Below are positions 27,868-36,298 of a stretch of DNA of 64,000 nt, in pieces. Source of the stretch: Microbacterium hibisci (GTDB lineage: Bacteria; Actinomycetota; Actinomycetes; Actinomycetales; Microbacteriaceae); NCBI RefSeq assembly GCF_015278255.1, contig NZ_JADIJC010000004.1:62001-126000 (forward strand). Direction: 5' to 3'. The translations under genes and the position numbers were made by a program. The notes below the pieces were generated by a model. The model searched no databases and was not told where the DNA came from. It worked only from the letters and a program-made list of their open reading frames with translations. The first letter of the stretch is position 1, and each line of letters begins with the position of its first letter.

Positions 27868-29251
27868 ACGTCAGGGTGTCGAGGATCCCGGTGAGCAGCT
27901 CGAAGGTCGTGAGGGGCGAGATGATCGCGAAGCGCAGCACGGGCTCGCCGGCGTGCGAGCTCGGCACGACGAACGCGTGCTGCTCGTCGAGCAGGCGGTT
28001 CGACCAGGCCTCGTAGTCGGCGAGGGTCCAGCCCTCGCGGCGGAAGACCACGACCGACAGCTCCGGATCCCGTACGAGCGACAGCCCGTCACGACTTTCG
28101 ATCTCGTCGGCGATGCGCCGGGCGAGGTCGATGCCGTACTCGATCGTGGCGCGGTACTGCGCGGTGCCGTGGGTGGCGAGCGAGAACCACAGCGGGAGGC
28201 CGCGCGCCCGTCGAGTGAGCTGCACCGCGAGATCGGACGGGTTCCAGTCCGGCTTGCCGGTGAGGGTGTCGAGGTACTCGGCCTTCTGCGTGTGCGCCGA
28301 CAGCGCCAGCGCGGGCTCGCGGTAGATGAGGGCGCACGCGTCGAAGGGCGCGAACAGCCACTTGTGCGGGTCGACGATGACCGAGTCGGCGAGCTCGACG
28401 CCGGCGAATGCGGGTCGCAGGCGCTCGACGAGCATCGCGGCGAGGCCGTACGCGCCATCGACGTGGAACCACACTCCGCGCTCCCGCGCGACGGCGCCGA
28501 CGCTCGCGATGTCGTCGACGATCCCGAAGTTGGTGGTGCCCCCGGTCGCCACGACCGCGAACACCGCGTCGCCGTGCTCGTCGAGCACCCGGGCGACGGC
28601 GTCGCCGTGCAGGCGCCCGTTCTCGTCGACGGCCGCGGTCGCGACGTCGACGTCCATCACGGCGGCCGCCGACGCGATCGACGAGTGCGCCTCGGCGCTG
28701 CACACGACCACCCACCGCGACGGCGTGGAGCGCCCGTGTTCCGCGGCGCGCCGGCGTGCGGCATCCCGCGCCGTCACCAGCGCCGAGAGATTCCCGATGG
28801 TGCCGCCCTGGACGAACACCCCGCCTGCGCCGACAGGCAGGCCGAACTCGCCCGCGAGCCAGTGGAGCACCTCGTTCTCGGCGTACACCGCGCCGGCGCC
28901 CTCCATCCATGAGCCGCCGTAGATGGCGGATGCCGACACCACGAGGTCGAAGGCCAGCGAGGCCTTGCTCGGCGCCGAGGGGATGAACGAGAGGTACCCG
29001 GGGTGGTCGGTCGACACGCAGGCCGGCGCGAGCACGTTCTCGAAGAGCGCGATCGCGCGGCGCGACCCGATGCCGTCGGGGGTGATCGAGCGCGACGCGA
29101 GTCGCTCGAGGTCGCGCGGCGTCAGCGGCTTGTCGAGCGGGACGTCCTCGTAGAGCGCGCGCCGCCGCGCGTACTCGAGCACGTCTTCGACGGTGTGGCG
29201 CGTGTCGGCCGAGATCGCGTGCATGCGGTCGGCTGCGGCGGGCGAGGTCAT
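27866..29251 (-). CDS. PLP-dependent group II decarboxylase (aromatic-L-amino-acid/DOPA decarboxylase-like)
   Basis: 461 residues. PLP fold features: FVQGGTIGNLSALVTAR, the SAEAHSSIASAA segment (stacking histidine), TGGTTNFGIVDDI, WFHVDGAYGLAAM (PLP-aspartate and adjacent alanine) and SVIVDPHKWLFAPFD with the Schiff-base lysine. This set is shared by DOPA, tryptophan and tyrosine decarboxylases. The substrate cannot be fixed from sequence; an aromatic or branched amino acid is likely. Monocistronic in appearance, with hairpins on both sides. ATG 29251 gives the full N-terminal segment of the family. Confidence 0.88.
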   Translation of the reverse strand: MTSPAAADRMHAISADTRHTVEDVLEYARRRALYEDVPLDKPLTPRDLERLASRSITPDGIGSRRAIALFENVLAPACVSTDHPGYLSFIPSAPSKASLAFDLVVSASAIYGGSWMEGAGAVYAENEVLHWLAGEFGLPVGAGGVFVQGGTIGNLSALVTARDAARRRAAEHGRSTPSRWVVVCSAEAHSSIASAAAVMDVDVATAAVDENGRLHGDAVARVLDEHGDAVFAVVATGGTTNFGIVDDIASVGAVARERGVWFHVDGAYGLAAMLVERLRPAFAGVELADSVIVDPHKWLFAPFDACALIYREPALALSAHTQKAEYLDTLTGKPDWNPSDLAVQLTRRARGLPLWFSLATHGTAQYRATIEYGIDLARRIADEIESRDGLSLVRDPELSVVVFRREGWTLADYEAWSNRLLDEQHAFVVPSSHAGEPVLRFAIISPLTTFELLTGILDTLT

Positions 29252-29312
29252 GGACGCTCCTGTGGGTCGGGTGACACCTCACGCTAGATGCGCACGCGGC
29301 GGCGTTCAAGAA

Positions 29313-29334
29313 GACGGATGCCGCGGCATCCGTC
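29313..29334. terminator. Perfect 22-bp palindrome of GGATGCC type
   Basis: An uninterrupted perfect palindrome (arms GACGGATGCCG and its reverse complement, no spacer) 6 bp downstream of the minus-strand lipoprotein gene stop. Probable terminator of that gene, or an extrudable repeat. Confidence 0.6.
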
Positions 29335-29339
29335 TCCGG

Positions 29340-29807
29340 TCACTCCTCCGCGACGGTCAGCGAGACCTGCCATCGCGGCTCGCCCGTCGATCGGACGACC
29401 GCCGTGCCGGCTTCGACGGCGCGGACTTCCCACTCGCGTGCGCCGGGGGCCGTCACGCTCGCCACCGGGATGAGGAGCACTGCGACGCCGTCCGCCTCGG
29501 GTTCGGCGGCCGCCGGGTCGGTGAGGCGCAGCGTCGTGGTCTGCCCGACCGTCATCGTGAACGCGCTTCCGTCGTCGGCGGGGCCGATGAACCGCGGCAC
29601 GGGCGGCGCGACCGGGTCTGAGGGGCGGGGTCCGGACGGCGAGGGCTCTGACGGCGAGCGCCCGCCGGGCGAGGGCTCAGCCGTGGCCGTGGATGTGTCC
29701 GTCGGTGGTCCGGCACCCGCGCACCCCGCGAGCGCCGCGCACCCCGCGAGCGCCGCGACCAGCGCGAGGGCACGCAGCGCGAGGGCGGGCGGCCGTCGTC
29801 TCTCCAC
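29340..29807 (-). CDS. Small secreted lipoprotein of unknown function
   Basis: 155 residues. A type II signal peptide contains two successive lipoboxes, LAGCAALAGCAG, created by an 18-bp tandem duplication. A Pro/Ser/Gly-rich spacer (about 35-70) follows, then a beta-rich domain (FTMTVGQTTTLRLTD, VAVLLIPVASVTAPG, AGTAVVRSTGEPRWQVSLTVAEE) resembling the compact chagasin-like or Ig-like proteins. The C-terminus is 20 bp from the divergent-side hairpin, the start 21 bp from the end of the protease gene upstream. No function can be given; peptidase inhibition is a loose possibility only. Confidence 0.7.
   Translation of the reverse strand: MERRRPPALALRALALVAALAGCAALAGCAGAGPPTDTSTATAEPSPGGRSPSEPSPSGPRPSDPVAPPVPRFIGPADDGSAFTMTVGQTTTLRLTDPAAAEPEADGVAVLLIPVASVTAPGAREWEVRAVEAGTAVVRSTGEPRWQVSLTVAEE
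29721..29756. repeat. 18-bp perfect tandem duplication in a lipoprotein signal sequence
   Basis: GCACCCCGCGAGCGCCGC occurs twice head to tail at 29721-29738 and 29739-29756. It duplicates six residues and the lipobox of the gene on the minus strand while keeping the frame. Confidence 0.9.
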
Positions 29808-29827
29808 CGCGCCCTCGCCTTCTCGCC

Positions 29828-32800
29828 TCAGTCACCGCTCTGGGTCGCGATCCGCTCGACGACGTCCTTCTGCGCCTTGATCTGCGCCGACGTCGACGCG
29901 GGGTTCATCCGCACGGTCTCCGCCGCCAGCATGACAGCGCCGAACGTGCCGTCGAGCGTGCCGTCACCATCGGAGTCGACGGGCGTGTCGAGACTCACCG
30001 AGCCGTTCGCGAAGTTCAGCCACGCGCCCAGGGCGTGCTGGTCGAAGATCACGTCGGCGGGCGCCTTCGCGGGGTTGTTCAGCACGAGGGTGGCCGCGGC
30101 GCGGGTCGAGGCATCCTTCCCCTCGTCGAACACCAGGCTGAAGTAGCCCACGATGTCGAGATAGCACTGCAGCTCAGCGGCGGTGAAGTCGTTCGACTTC
30201 TTCACGCGGTACTGGTTGAGCCACCAGCCGTGCCCCTTCGACACCGTCGCGTCGCCGGTGACGACCACGGCCGCCGTGTCGGTCGGCGAGACGCCGCCGT
30301 CGTCGTCCTCGGTCGTGACTCCGAGCTCGTAGAGGCACGCGTCGCCGTAGGTGTGGCTCGCCTCGAGCGTGATGTCGCGGGGCTGCACGCTCGGGGACTT
30401 GGCCGGATCGGCGGCGGGCGGGTTGACCAGCGACGTCTGGCTGTCGGAGGTGCCGTCGCCCCACTCCCAGGTGAGGGTGAGGTCGTCGCTGCCGGGGTCC
30501 GTCGAGTTAGCCGGCACGGTGAGCTCTTCGCCCGCCTCGAGCACGAACGCGCTCTGGCCGTCGTAGACCTCCTCGCCCGAGGTGTCGATCGTCGCCGTGG
30601 GATCGACGTTGGCCACCGCGGCGATCGCGGTGTCGCAGTTGCCGGTCGTGTCGTCGTCGGCGGCGCACACCTCGACGGTGTACGCGCCGTCGTCGCCGTA
30701 CTGGTGCTGCACCGAGAAGGCGAGCGTCGCATCGGGGCGCGCGTTCTCCTCCGCTCCGCCCAGGGCGACCGCGGCCGCGCCGTCGTCGAACGAGATCGTG
30801 GCCGACAGGTCATCGAGCCAGCCGGGGTCGGTGACCGTGCCCGAGACCGTCACGGTGCCGAACTCGTCGATCGGCGTGATCGCGTCGATCGCCACGGTGG
30901 GCGCGACGTTGGTGACGGTGACCGTGCTGGCGGCGGTGGAGGTGCGGCCGAACTCGTCCGTCACCTGCAGCCCGATCGGGTAGACCCCGTCCTGGCCGAC
31001 CGTCGTGAACGACGGCGTCGCACCCGTCGCATCGTCGTACTGCCCGTCGTTGTCGAGATCCCACGCGTAGGCGGTGATCGCGCCGGCGCTGGGGTCGCTG
31101 CCCGCGGCGGAGGCGGTGCCGTCGAGCGCGGCATCCGTCCCCTCCGGCGTGACGTACGGTCCCCCGGCGTCGGCGGTCGGCTCGCACTCCGCCGGCACGG
31201 CAGAGCTCGCCGTCGGCACGGTGTCGAGCCCGGTGGTCGACGCCGTGCCCAGGCCGCGACCCGCGAACGCCGACCAGATGAGGCAGCGGTTCGCGTCGTC
31301 GTCGGCGGTGAGCAGGGCGTTGCGCGCGTCGATGTAGTTGGGGCTCGCGGGCGTCGCCTTCATGCCGTCGAGCACCAGCGTGGCGAGCGCCTCGGCGCCG
31401 CCCGGGAAGAGCTCGCGGATGTCGTAGATCGTCGCGGCCCAGATCTCGCCGTTGCCGTGACCGCTGTCGGACGACGTGTTGTACGTCTGGTACGTGCGCG
31501 TCGAGATGTCGTAGCCGACCGAGCGGATGCCGTCGACCGGGTCGCCGGTGACGTACTCCCCGACGACGGCGTCGTCCCACTTGAGGAACGAGATGACGTC
31601 GCTCCAGCCCTCGCCGAGCGCGCCGCGCTGGTCGAAGTCGTTGTAGCCGAGCGCGCCGCCGCCGACCAGCCGGCTCGAGACCCCGTGCCCGTACTCGTGC
31701 GCGATGACGTCGCCGTCCATGTCGCCGTCGCGGAAGGGCCGCCCCGGCGCCCACATGTACATCTGCATGCGTGGGCTCGTGCCTTCCGCCGGTGTGCCGA
31801 AGTTGGCGTTGTTGAGGCAGCGGACGTCTTCGTCGTCGCTCGGGTCGCCGTTGTCCTTGTCGTCGACGCACCCGAAGTCCCAGCCGTCCTGCGCCTCGGC
31901 CAGCACGGGATCGCCGCCCGAGCCGCCGTTGCCGAAGTTGTCGACCTGGAAGTTGCCGCTCGCCTCGTCGAAGCCGTGCGTGTAGAGCCAGTCGTGCATG
32001 ACGTTCGTGTAGTAGAAGAGCTGCGTGATGATCGCATCACGGTCGGCGTCGAGCGCGGCGAGCGAGTCGACGTCGGCCGTCGTGCGCCATGCGTCCGTCC
32101 ACGGGTAGAAGAACTGCTGATAGCCGGGATCCCCGTTCGCGGCCGTCTGCGGCTGGTACTCGTTGTTCGCGTCGTCGTCGTTGCGGTCGAGGTAGGCGTT
32201 GACGTTGTTGCCGTTCGTCGTGCGGTCGTCGACCCAGGTGCCGTTGATGCCCGAGAACGACGTCGTCTGGCGCGTCGCGCCGGCCGCCTCGGGGTGCTCC
32301 TCGCGGAACACGTCGCCCTCCGGGGCGGCGTGCGCGTACCGGCTGCGCTGGTCGATGACCTCGCCGGTGTTCGCGTCGACGACCGTCTCGAACCACGCCT
32401 GCCCCGACGATTCGATGTCGGTGAGCCACGCGAGGCGCAGCGCGGTGCCGTCTTCGCCCGGGTACCAGACGAGCTCCGATGTCACCGGCGCCGGGTCGGT
32501 CACCCCCTCGGCGTACACGTTCGGGTACTCCTGCGGCGAAGGAGTGGTCGTCGCGGCCTCGCGCAGCGGGCGGCTCGCGTCGGCATCCTGCGCGTCGGCG
32601 GCCACGTCGATGGCCGCCTGCGCGGTGAGGGCGGCAGCCGTGCCGGTGCCGTCGCCCGGAGCGAAGAACCCGGCGACCGAACGCAGTCTGCCGTCAGGCG
32701 CGACCACGAGGGTCATGACGGCGTCGCGGACGCGGAGACCGTCGACCCGCTGGCCCAGATGGACGGCGGTGGCGCCGGTCGAGAGTGCCAGCTCCTTGTG

Positions 32801-33085
32801 GACGTAGATTCCGGATGCCGCGTCGCCGGCGAGCCCGAAATCGGCGGCGTGCGCCCGCACGTAGGCGAGCGCGACGTCTGCCGGTGGCGCGTCGCTGGCG
32901 CCGGTCAGCGCGCCGGCCGACGGGTCGGCCACGACGCGGCCGCTCGCCGGATGGACGGTCACGCCTGGCGGCTGCCCGATGTCGTCCTGCGGGGCCGCCG
33001 CGGCGGGGGAGAGCCCCGACGCGAACAACCCTCCGACAAGAAGAGTCCCGATCCCCACAGAAAACACGCGCAGCCGCACAGACAT
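29828..33085 (-). CDS. Secreted M36 (fungalysin-type) metalloprotease with PKD repeats
   Basis: 1085 residues. A signal peptide ends around SPAAAAPQ, followed by an FTP-like propeptide (about 40-250). The gluzincin catalytic domain contains GDVIAHEYGHGVSSRL (zinc ligands His463, His467; catalytic Glu464) and third ligand Glu492 in GALGEGWSDV. From about 635 come PKD/Ig-like repeats (PTADAGGPYVTPEG, VAPTVAIDAI, VDPTATIDTS). A C-terminal helical domain (KGHGWWLNQYRVKK to the end) follows and may mediate surface attachment. It secretes as a zymogen and digests extracellular protein. ATG 33085 is used because upstream codons would precede the signal peptide. Confidence 0.93.
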   Translation of the reverse strand: MSVRLRVFSVGIGTLLVGGLFASGLSPAAAAPQDDIGQPPGVTVHPASGRVVADPSAGALTGASDAPPADVALAYVRAHAADFGLAGDAASGIYVHKELALSTGATAVHLGQRVDGLRVRDAVMTLVVAPDGRLRSVAGFFAPGDGTGTAAALTAQAAIDVAADAQDADASRPLREAATTTPSPQEYPNVYAEGVTDPAPVTSELVWYPGEDGTALRLAWLTDIESSGQAWFETVVDANTGEVIDQRSRYAHAAPEGDVFREEHPEAAGATRQTTSFSGINGTWVDDRTTNGNNVNAYLDRNDDDANNEYQPQTAANGDPGYQQFFYPWTDAWRTTADVDSLAALDADRDAIITQLFYYTNVMHDWLYTHGFDEASGNFQVDNFGNGGSGGDPVLAEAQDGWDFGCVDDKDNGDPSDDEDVRCLNNANFGTPAEGTSPRMQMYMWAPGRPFRDGDMDGDVIAHEYGHGVSSRLVGGGALGYNDFDQRGALGEGWSDVISFLKWDDAVVGEYVTGDPVDGIRSVGYDISTRTYQTYNTSSDSGHGNGEIWAATIYDIRELFPGGAEALATLVLDGMKATPASPNYIDARNALLTADDDANRCLIWSAFAGRGLGTASTTGLDTVPTASSAVPAECEPTADAGGPYVTPEGTDAALDGTASAAGSDPSAGAITAYAWDLDNDGQYDDATGATPSFTTVGQDGVYPIGLQVTDEFGRTSTAASTVTVTNVAPTVAIDAITPIDEFGTVTVSGTVTDPGWLDDLSATISFDDGAAAVALGGAEENARPDATLAFSVQHQYGDDGAYTVEVCAADDDTTGNCDTAIAAVANVDPTATIDTSGEEVYDGQSAFVLEAGEELTVPANSTDPGSDDLTLTWEWGDGTSDSQTSLVNPPAADPAKSPSVQPRDITLEASHTYGDACLYELGVTTEDDDGGVSPTDTAAVVVTGDATVSKGHGWWLNQYRVKKSNDFTAAELQCYLDIVGYFSLVFDEGKDASTRAAATLVLNNPAKAPADVIFDQHALGAWLNFANGSVSLDTPVDSDGDGTLDGTFGAVMLAAETVRMNPASTSAQIKAQKDVVERIATQSGD

Positions 33086-33385
33086 GCCGATCGCCCCCCG
33101 GCGGGCCGGCGCACCCCCGAGCGGTGCTGGAGCCGGTCCTTGGCGCCCGACACGATAGTCCTCGCCCTGGCGCACCACAAGGTGCGCGTCGAATCGACCG
33201 GCGGCCAGCCCGTCCCGCGCGCGAACGCTCGTGGCGGGGGTCTCGGGGCGCGTCGCGGTCGGCGTCGCCGCCGGCGTCGCCGGCGCCGGGGATCCAGCAG
33301 GAATGGAGAAGCGCCGCCGCTCGTCCCCTCAGTAGCGTGAGGATCACGGGACGCGAGGGCGCCCATGAGCGTGAGGAGGACCATC
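33086..33385. other. Intergenic region, divergent promoters expected
   Basis: 300 bp between the protease gene (minus) and the DUF1801 gene (plus). It contains low-complexity GTCGCCGGC-like runs around 33250-33290. I see no convincing sigma-70 boxes, hairpin or gene. Confidence 0.5.
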
Positions 33386-33823
33386 ATGCCGAAGACGGCA
33401 TCGGACGGGCTGTCGCAGGAGGAGCGCGACGCGGTCAAGCAGCGCGCCAAAGAGCTGCGCGACCAGGCGAAGGCGGGCAAGAATCGCGAGGCCGGCACGA
33501 AGCAGGTGCTCGAGGCGATCGCGAAGCTCGACGGCACCGACAAGCAGATCGCGGAGGGCCTGCACAAGGTCGTGGGCGAGGTCGCACCCGACCTCGTGCC
33601 GAAGACGTTCTACGGCTTCCCCGCCTACGCCAACGCCGAGGGCAAGGTCGTCGTGTTCACGCAGCCGGCATCGAAGTTCAAGACCCGCTACGCCACCATC
33701 AACTTCGACGAGCCCGCCCATCTCGACGACGGCGACCTCTGGCCGATCGGCTTCGCCGTGCTCGCCTGGACACCAGCGATCGAGAAGAAGATCAGCGAGC
33801 TCGTCGCCACCGCCCTGGCGTGA
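33386..33823 (+). CDS. DUF1801/YdhG-like protein
   Basis: 145 residues. The N-terminal third is a charged helix (SQEERDAVKQRAKELRDQAK), and the rest shows the DUF1801 pattern: APDLVPKTFYGFPAYANAEGK, KFKTRYATINFDEPAHLDDGDLWP and a C-terminal helix. The family includes the Bacillus frataxin-like YdhG but its general role is unclear. ATG 33386 is preceded by GGAGG at good distance; ATG 33365 is not. Ends before a strong bidirectional hairpin. Confidence 0.8.
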   Translation: MPKTASDGLSQEERDAVKQRAKELRDQAKAGKNREAGTKQVLEAIAKLDGTDKQIAEGLHKVVGEVAPDLVPKTFYGFPAYANAEGKVVVFTQPASKFKTRYATINFDEPAHLDDGDLWPIGFAVLAWTPAIEKKISELVATALA

Positions 33824-33859
33824 GGACCGCGCGCGGTGCCGTGGCACCGACGACGCGCT

Positions 33860-33901
33860 GCGGGGCGCGGCATCCGTTCGATTCCGGATGCCGCGCCCCG
33901 C
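33860..33901. terminator. Bidirectional terminator between convergent genes
   Basis: Perfect 17-bp stem (left arm GCGGGGCGCGGCATCCG, 33860-33876; right arm 33885-33901) with an 8-nt loop, located between the DUF1801 gene and the minus-strand SelW-like gene. It carries the GGCATCC/GGATGCC core. Confidence 0.8.
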
Positions 33902-33919
33902 GGTCGTCGATACGGCCGA

Positions 33920-34231
33920 TCACTCCGGAGCGGACGGCGCGGACGCCGCGGCGGCGCGGTCGGCGTGGCCGAGTGCCCGGCCCGGCGCGATGCGGTCTCG
34001 CACGCGCCGCTTGAGCGCCACGATGTCAGGGAATCCGCCGTCGGTCTTGCGCGACCAGACGAGCTCGTCGTCGGCGTACACCTCGAAGATGCCGCCGGTG
34101 CCGGGCTCGAGGGTCGCGCCCCCGCCCATGAGTTCGTCCTGGAACGTGGTCAGCAGCTCCTGCGCGACCCATGCCGCGCGGAGCATCCAGGCGCACTGGG
34201 TGCAGTAGACGACGCGGATGCGGTGGGTCAT
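33920..34231 (-). CDS. SelT/SelW/SelH (Rdx) family protein
   Basis: 103 residues. A thioredoxin-like mini-fold starts with RIRVVYCTQCAWMLRAAW, containing the CxxC redox motif (Cys version of selenoprotein W), then GTGGIFEVYADDELVWSRKTDGGFPD, the conserved Rdx core. Probably a thiol oxidoreductase. The start overlaps the upstream hydrolase stop by 4 bp, so both are co-translated. A disordered Ala-rich tail ends the protein. Confidence 0.88.
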   Translation of the reverse strand: MTHRIRVVYCTQCAWMLRAAWVAQELLTTFQDELMGGGATLEPGTGGIFEVYADDELVWSRKTDGGFPDIVALKRRVRDRIAPGRALGHADRAAAASAPSAPE

Positions 34232-35040
34232 GGCTCTGCCCCGTCCGCACCCAGGAAGTCCACGGCGGCGTCACGGAACGCGCGGGAGCCCGGGGTGTTG
34301 AAGTGGTGCCGGCCGGGGATCTCGGTGAACGTGCCGTTCGGCGCACTGCCGGCGAGCACCCGGGAGCGCTCGAGGATCGCATCCTCCGAACCGGTGGCGA
34401 ACAGCACCGGCTGCACGGGCGGCCGCTCGGGGTCGGGGTCCGCGTCGCCGAATCTCATGCCCTCGGCGAGGCCGATGAGGGCGCGCAGATCGTTCGTGGC
34501 GACGCGCTCGGCGAGCCGGACGTAGTTCTGCGTCACCGTGTCTTCGACCGGTATGCCTTGCTCGGCATACGCCCGCGCCTGCTCGATGCGCAGGCGTCCT
34601 AGCGGGCGTCCGTCGGGGATGCCGCCGAGCACGGCACGGCTCACGTGCTCGGGAGCATCGACGGCGAGCTGCCAGCCGACCCGCGCGCCGAGCGAGTAGC
34701 CGACGTAGCGGACGTCGTCGACGAGATAGGTGTCGAGCACCGCGATGAGGTCGCCGACGAACGCGCTCATCGAGTAGGCGAGCGGGTCATAGGGCTTGTC
34801 GCTCGCGCCGTGGCCCCGCTGATCCACGCCGATCACGCGGTATCCCGCGCCGGTGAGGGCGCGCACCCAGCCCGTCTCCACCCAGTTGTCGCGACAGCTC
34901 GACGCGAACCCGTGCACGCACAGCACCGGCTCGGCATCCGGCGGGCCCCACGAGTATGTCGCGATCTGGTAGCCCTCCGCCGACATGATGTAGCTCGGCG
35001 GCGGCATCTCGGTGCGTATGGTCGGGGCGACGGCATCCAT
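34228..35040 (-). CDS. Alpha/beta-fold hydrolase
   Basis: 270 residues. Order of motifs: oxyanion-hole strand LCVHGFASSCRDN, GVDQRGHGASDKP, nucleophile elbow VGYSLGARVGW (Ser in GxSxG), a helical cap, and the C-terminal acid/base region with HHFNTPGSRAF providing the histidine. Typical for esterase/haloperoxidase-like S33 or lipase families; substrate unknown. ATG 35040 (MDAVAPTIR) is chosen, since the longer frame from 35151 is Arg-rich and unlikely. Followed by the coupled SelW-like gene. Confidence 0.83.
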   Translation of the reverse strand: MDAVAPTIRTEMPPPSYIMSAEGYQIATYSWGPPDAEPVLCVHGFASSCRDNWVETGWVRALTGAGYRVIGVDQRGHGASDKPYDPLAYSMSAFVGDLIAVLDTYLVDDVRYVGYSLGARVGWQLAVDAPEHVSRAVLGGIPDGRPLGRLRIEQARAYAEQGIPVEDTVTQNYVRLAERVATNDLRALIGLAEGMRFGDADPDPERPPVQPVLFATGSEDAILERSRVLAGSAPNGTFTEIPGRHHFNTPGSRAFRDAAVDFLGADGAEP

Positions 35041-35191
35041 ACCGCCATTCTGCTCCCGCGCCGCGCAACGCCGTCCAGCGCCGCGGCGCTGCCGAGCAGG
35101 GCCGTCCACCCGGGGCTCGCGGAGATTACGCCTGTCGTCGTCGATCCGCAACCCTGCTGAGCGGCCCGCCGGTTGCGAATAGCGTCACGGC

Positions 35192-35896
35192 ATGAGCACG
35201 GATGATCCCCGACGCACCGAGCCGACCCGGCCGGTGACCGCACCCGGAGCTGCCCCGGTGACCACGCCGCGGGCGGCGGCCGACGTCGACCGCGACGGCC
35301 TGGCCGACCGCTATGACGCCTCGCTGCGGCAGGACGTCTTGAGCCGCGAGCGCGAGCGCTTCGGCGGCTTCAAGTTCGGAGCCGCGTTCTTCGGCTGGCT
35401 CACCGCACTCGGGGCGCTGGTGGCGCTCACCGCTGTGGTCGCGGCCATCGGCGCCGCGACCGGACTCACTTCGCCCGAGACGGTGGAGGACGCGGTCGAT
35501 GCCGCCAACCAGAACATGGGCGCTGCCACCGTGATCGGGGCGATCGCGATCGGCCTGGTCCTGTTCGTCGCCTACTTCGCCGGCGGATACGTCGCCGGCC
35601 GCATGGCGCGGCTGAGTGGCTGGAAGCAGGGCCTGGCCGTCTGGCTGTGGGCCATCGTGATCGCCATCATCGTGGCGGCCATCACCGCGATCGCCGGCAG
35701 CCAGTGGGACATCCTGGCCAACGTCGACATCTTCCCCCGCATCCCCGTGACGCCCGAGACCGTGACACTGACCAGCATCCTCACCGCGATCGGCGCCGCG
35801 GTCATCGCGCTCGTCGCCGCCATCCTCGGCGGCATGGCCGGCATGCGCTATCACCGCCGTGTCGACCGCGCCGGCTTCGGCGACGGGCGGGTCTAG
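35192..35896 (+). CDS. Four-helix membrane protein of unknown function
   Basis: 234 residues. A polar N-terminus of about 60 residues (DRYDASLRQDVLSRERERFGGFKFG) precedes four hydrophobic helices, with glycine-rich segments such as FAGGYVAGRMARLSGWKQGL. The C-terminal helix ends GGMAGMRYHRRVDR. The layout resembles TIGR04086/DUF3792-like stress-associated membrane proteins, and a CsbD-like gene follows 45 bp downstream on the same strand, so a general-stress context is possible. No specific function. Confidence 0.75.
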   Translation: MSTDDPRRTEPTRPVTAPGAAPVTTPRAAADVDRDGLADRYDASLRQDVLSRERERFGGFKFGAAFFGWLTALGALVALTAVVAAIGAATGLTSPETVEDAVDAANQNMGAATVIGAIAIGLVLFVAYFAGGYVAGRMARLSGWKQGLAVWLWAIVIAIIVAAITAIAGSQWDILANVDIFPRIPVTPETVTLTSILTAIGAAVIALVAAILGGMAGMRYHRRVDRAGFGDGRV

Positions 35897-35941
35897 GACC
35901 CGTTGACGGAGACCTATCCACCACGAAGAGAGGAGATCCCC

Positions 35942-36121
35942 ATGGGTCTGGACGATGACATCAAGCACAACGTGGAAGACGTGAAAGGCAAGGCGAAGGA
36001 GGCGGTCGGAGACGCGACCGACAACGAGCGCCTGCAGGCCGAGGGTGCGGCTGACCAGGCCAGCGCCAAGATGAAGAAGGCCGGCCAGGATGTGAAGGAC
36101 GCGTTCACCGACGACAGGTGA
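35942..36121 (+). CDS. CsbD-family stress protein
   Basis: 59 residues, highly charged and helical: DIKHNVEDVKGKAKEAVGDATDN is the CsbD signature. CsbD proteins are induced by general stress in many bacteria but have no known activity. ATG 35942 follows GAGGAG at the proper distance. A strong terminator hairpin follows 11 bp after the stop. Confidence 0.92.
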   Translation: MGLDDDIKHNVEDVKGKAKEAVGDATDNERLQAEGAADQASAKMKKAGQDVKDAFTDDR

Positions 36122-36132
36122 TCTGCCGCGGA

Positions 36133-36162
36133 GATGCCCCGGTCCGTCGGGACCGGGGCATC
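36133..36162 (+). terminator. Rho-independent-like hairpin after csbD-type gene
   Basis: GATGCCCCGGTCC (36133-36145) pairs exactly with GGACCGGGGCATC (36150-36162) around a 4-nt loop. Only a weak T content follows. Confidence 0.8.
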
Positions 36163-36179
36163 GCTGTGTCACGGATCAG

Positions 36180-36293
36180 GCGACGGGCTGCTGCGCCCCG
36201 GTACTGCGTCACCGCGGCGCGCTCCACGGCCGGCAGCTCCACGATCTGCCAGCCGTCGCCCGGCACCGGCTCGTCACCGGCGATGCACGACAC
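36180..36293 (-). pseudogene. Fragment of MerR-type regulator, GyrI-like effector domain
   Basis: Reading from 36293 on the minus strand, the segment DEPVPGDGWQIVELPAVERAAVTQYRG resembles the start of the GyrI-like effector-binding domain that follows the helix-turn-helix in many actinobacterial MerR regulators. Neither the DNA-binding domain nor the rest of the effector domain is present. Read as a remnant, judged from memory of the family pattern and not by alignment. Confidence 0.45.
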
Positions 36294-36298
36294 CCAGA

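Noticed and set aside
29693..33340. 1215-codon plus-strand open frame antisense to the metalloprotease
   Set aside because: Arg/Val-rich composition without any domain, fully opposite a well-supported M36 protease; a typical GC-rich shadow frame.
36134..36298. N-terminal extension of the TOPRIM fragment as part of a real gene
   Set aside because: The upstream residues are Arg/Pro-rich read-through of the terminator and of the inverted MerR remnant.
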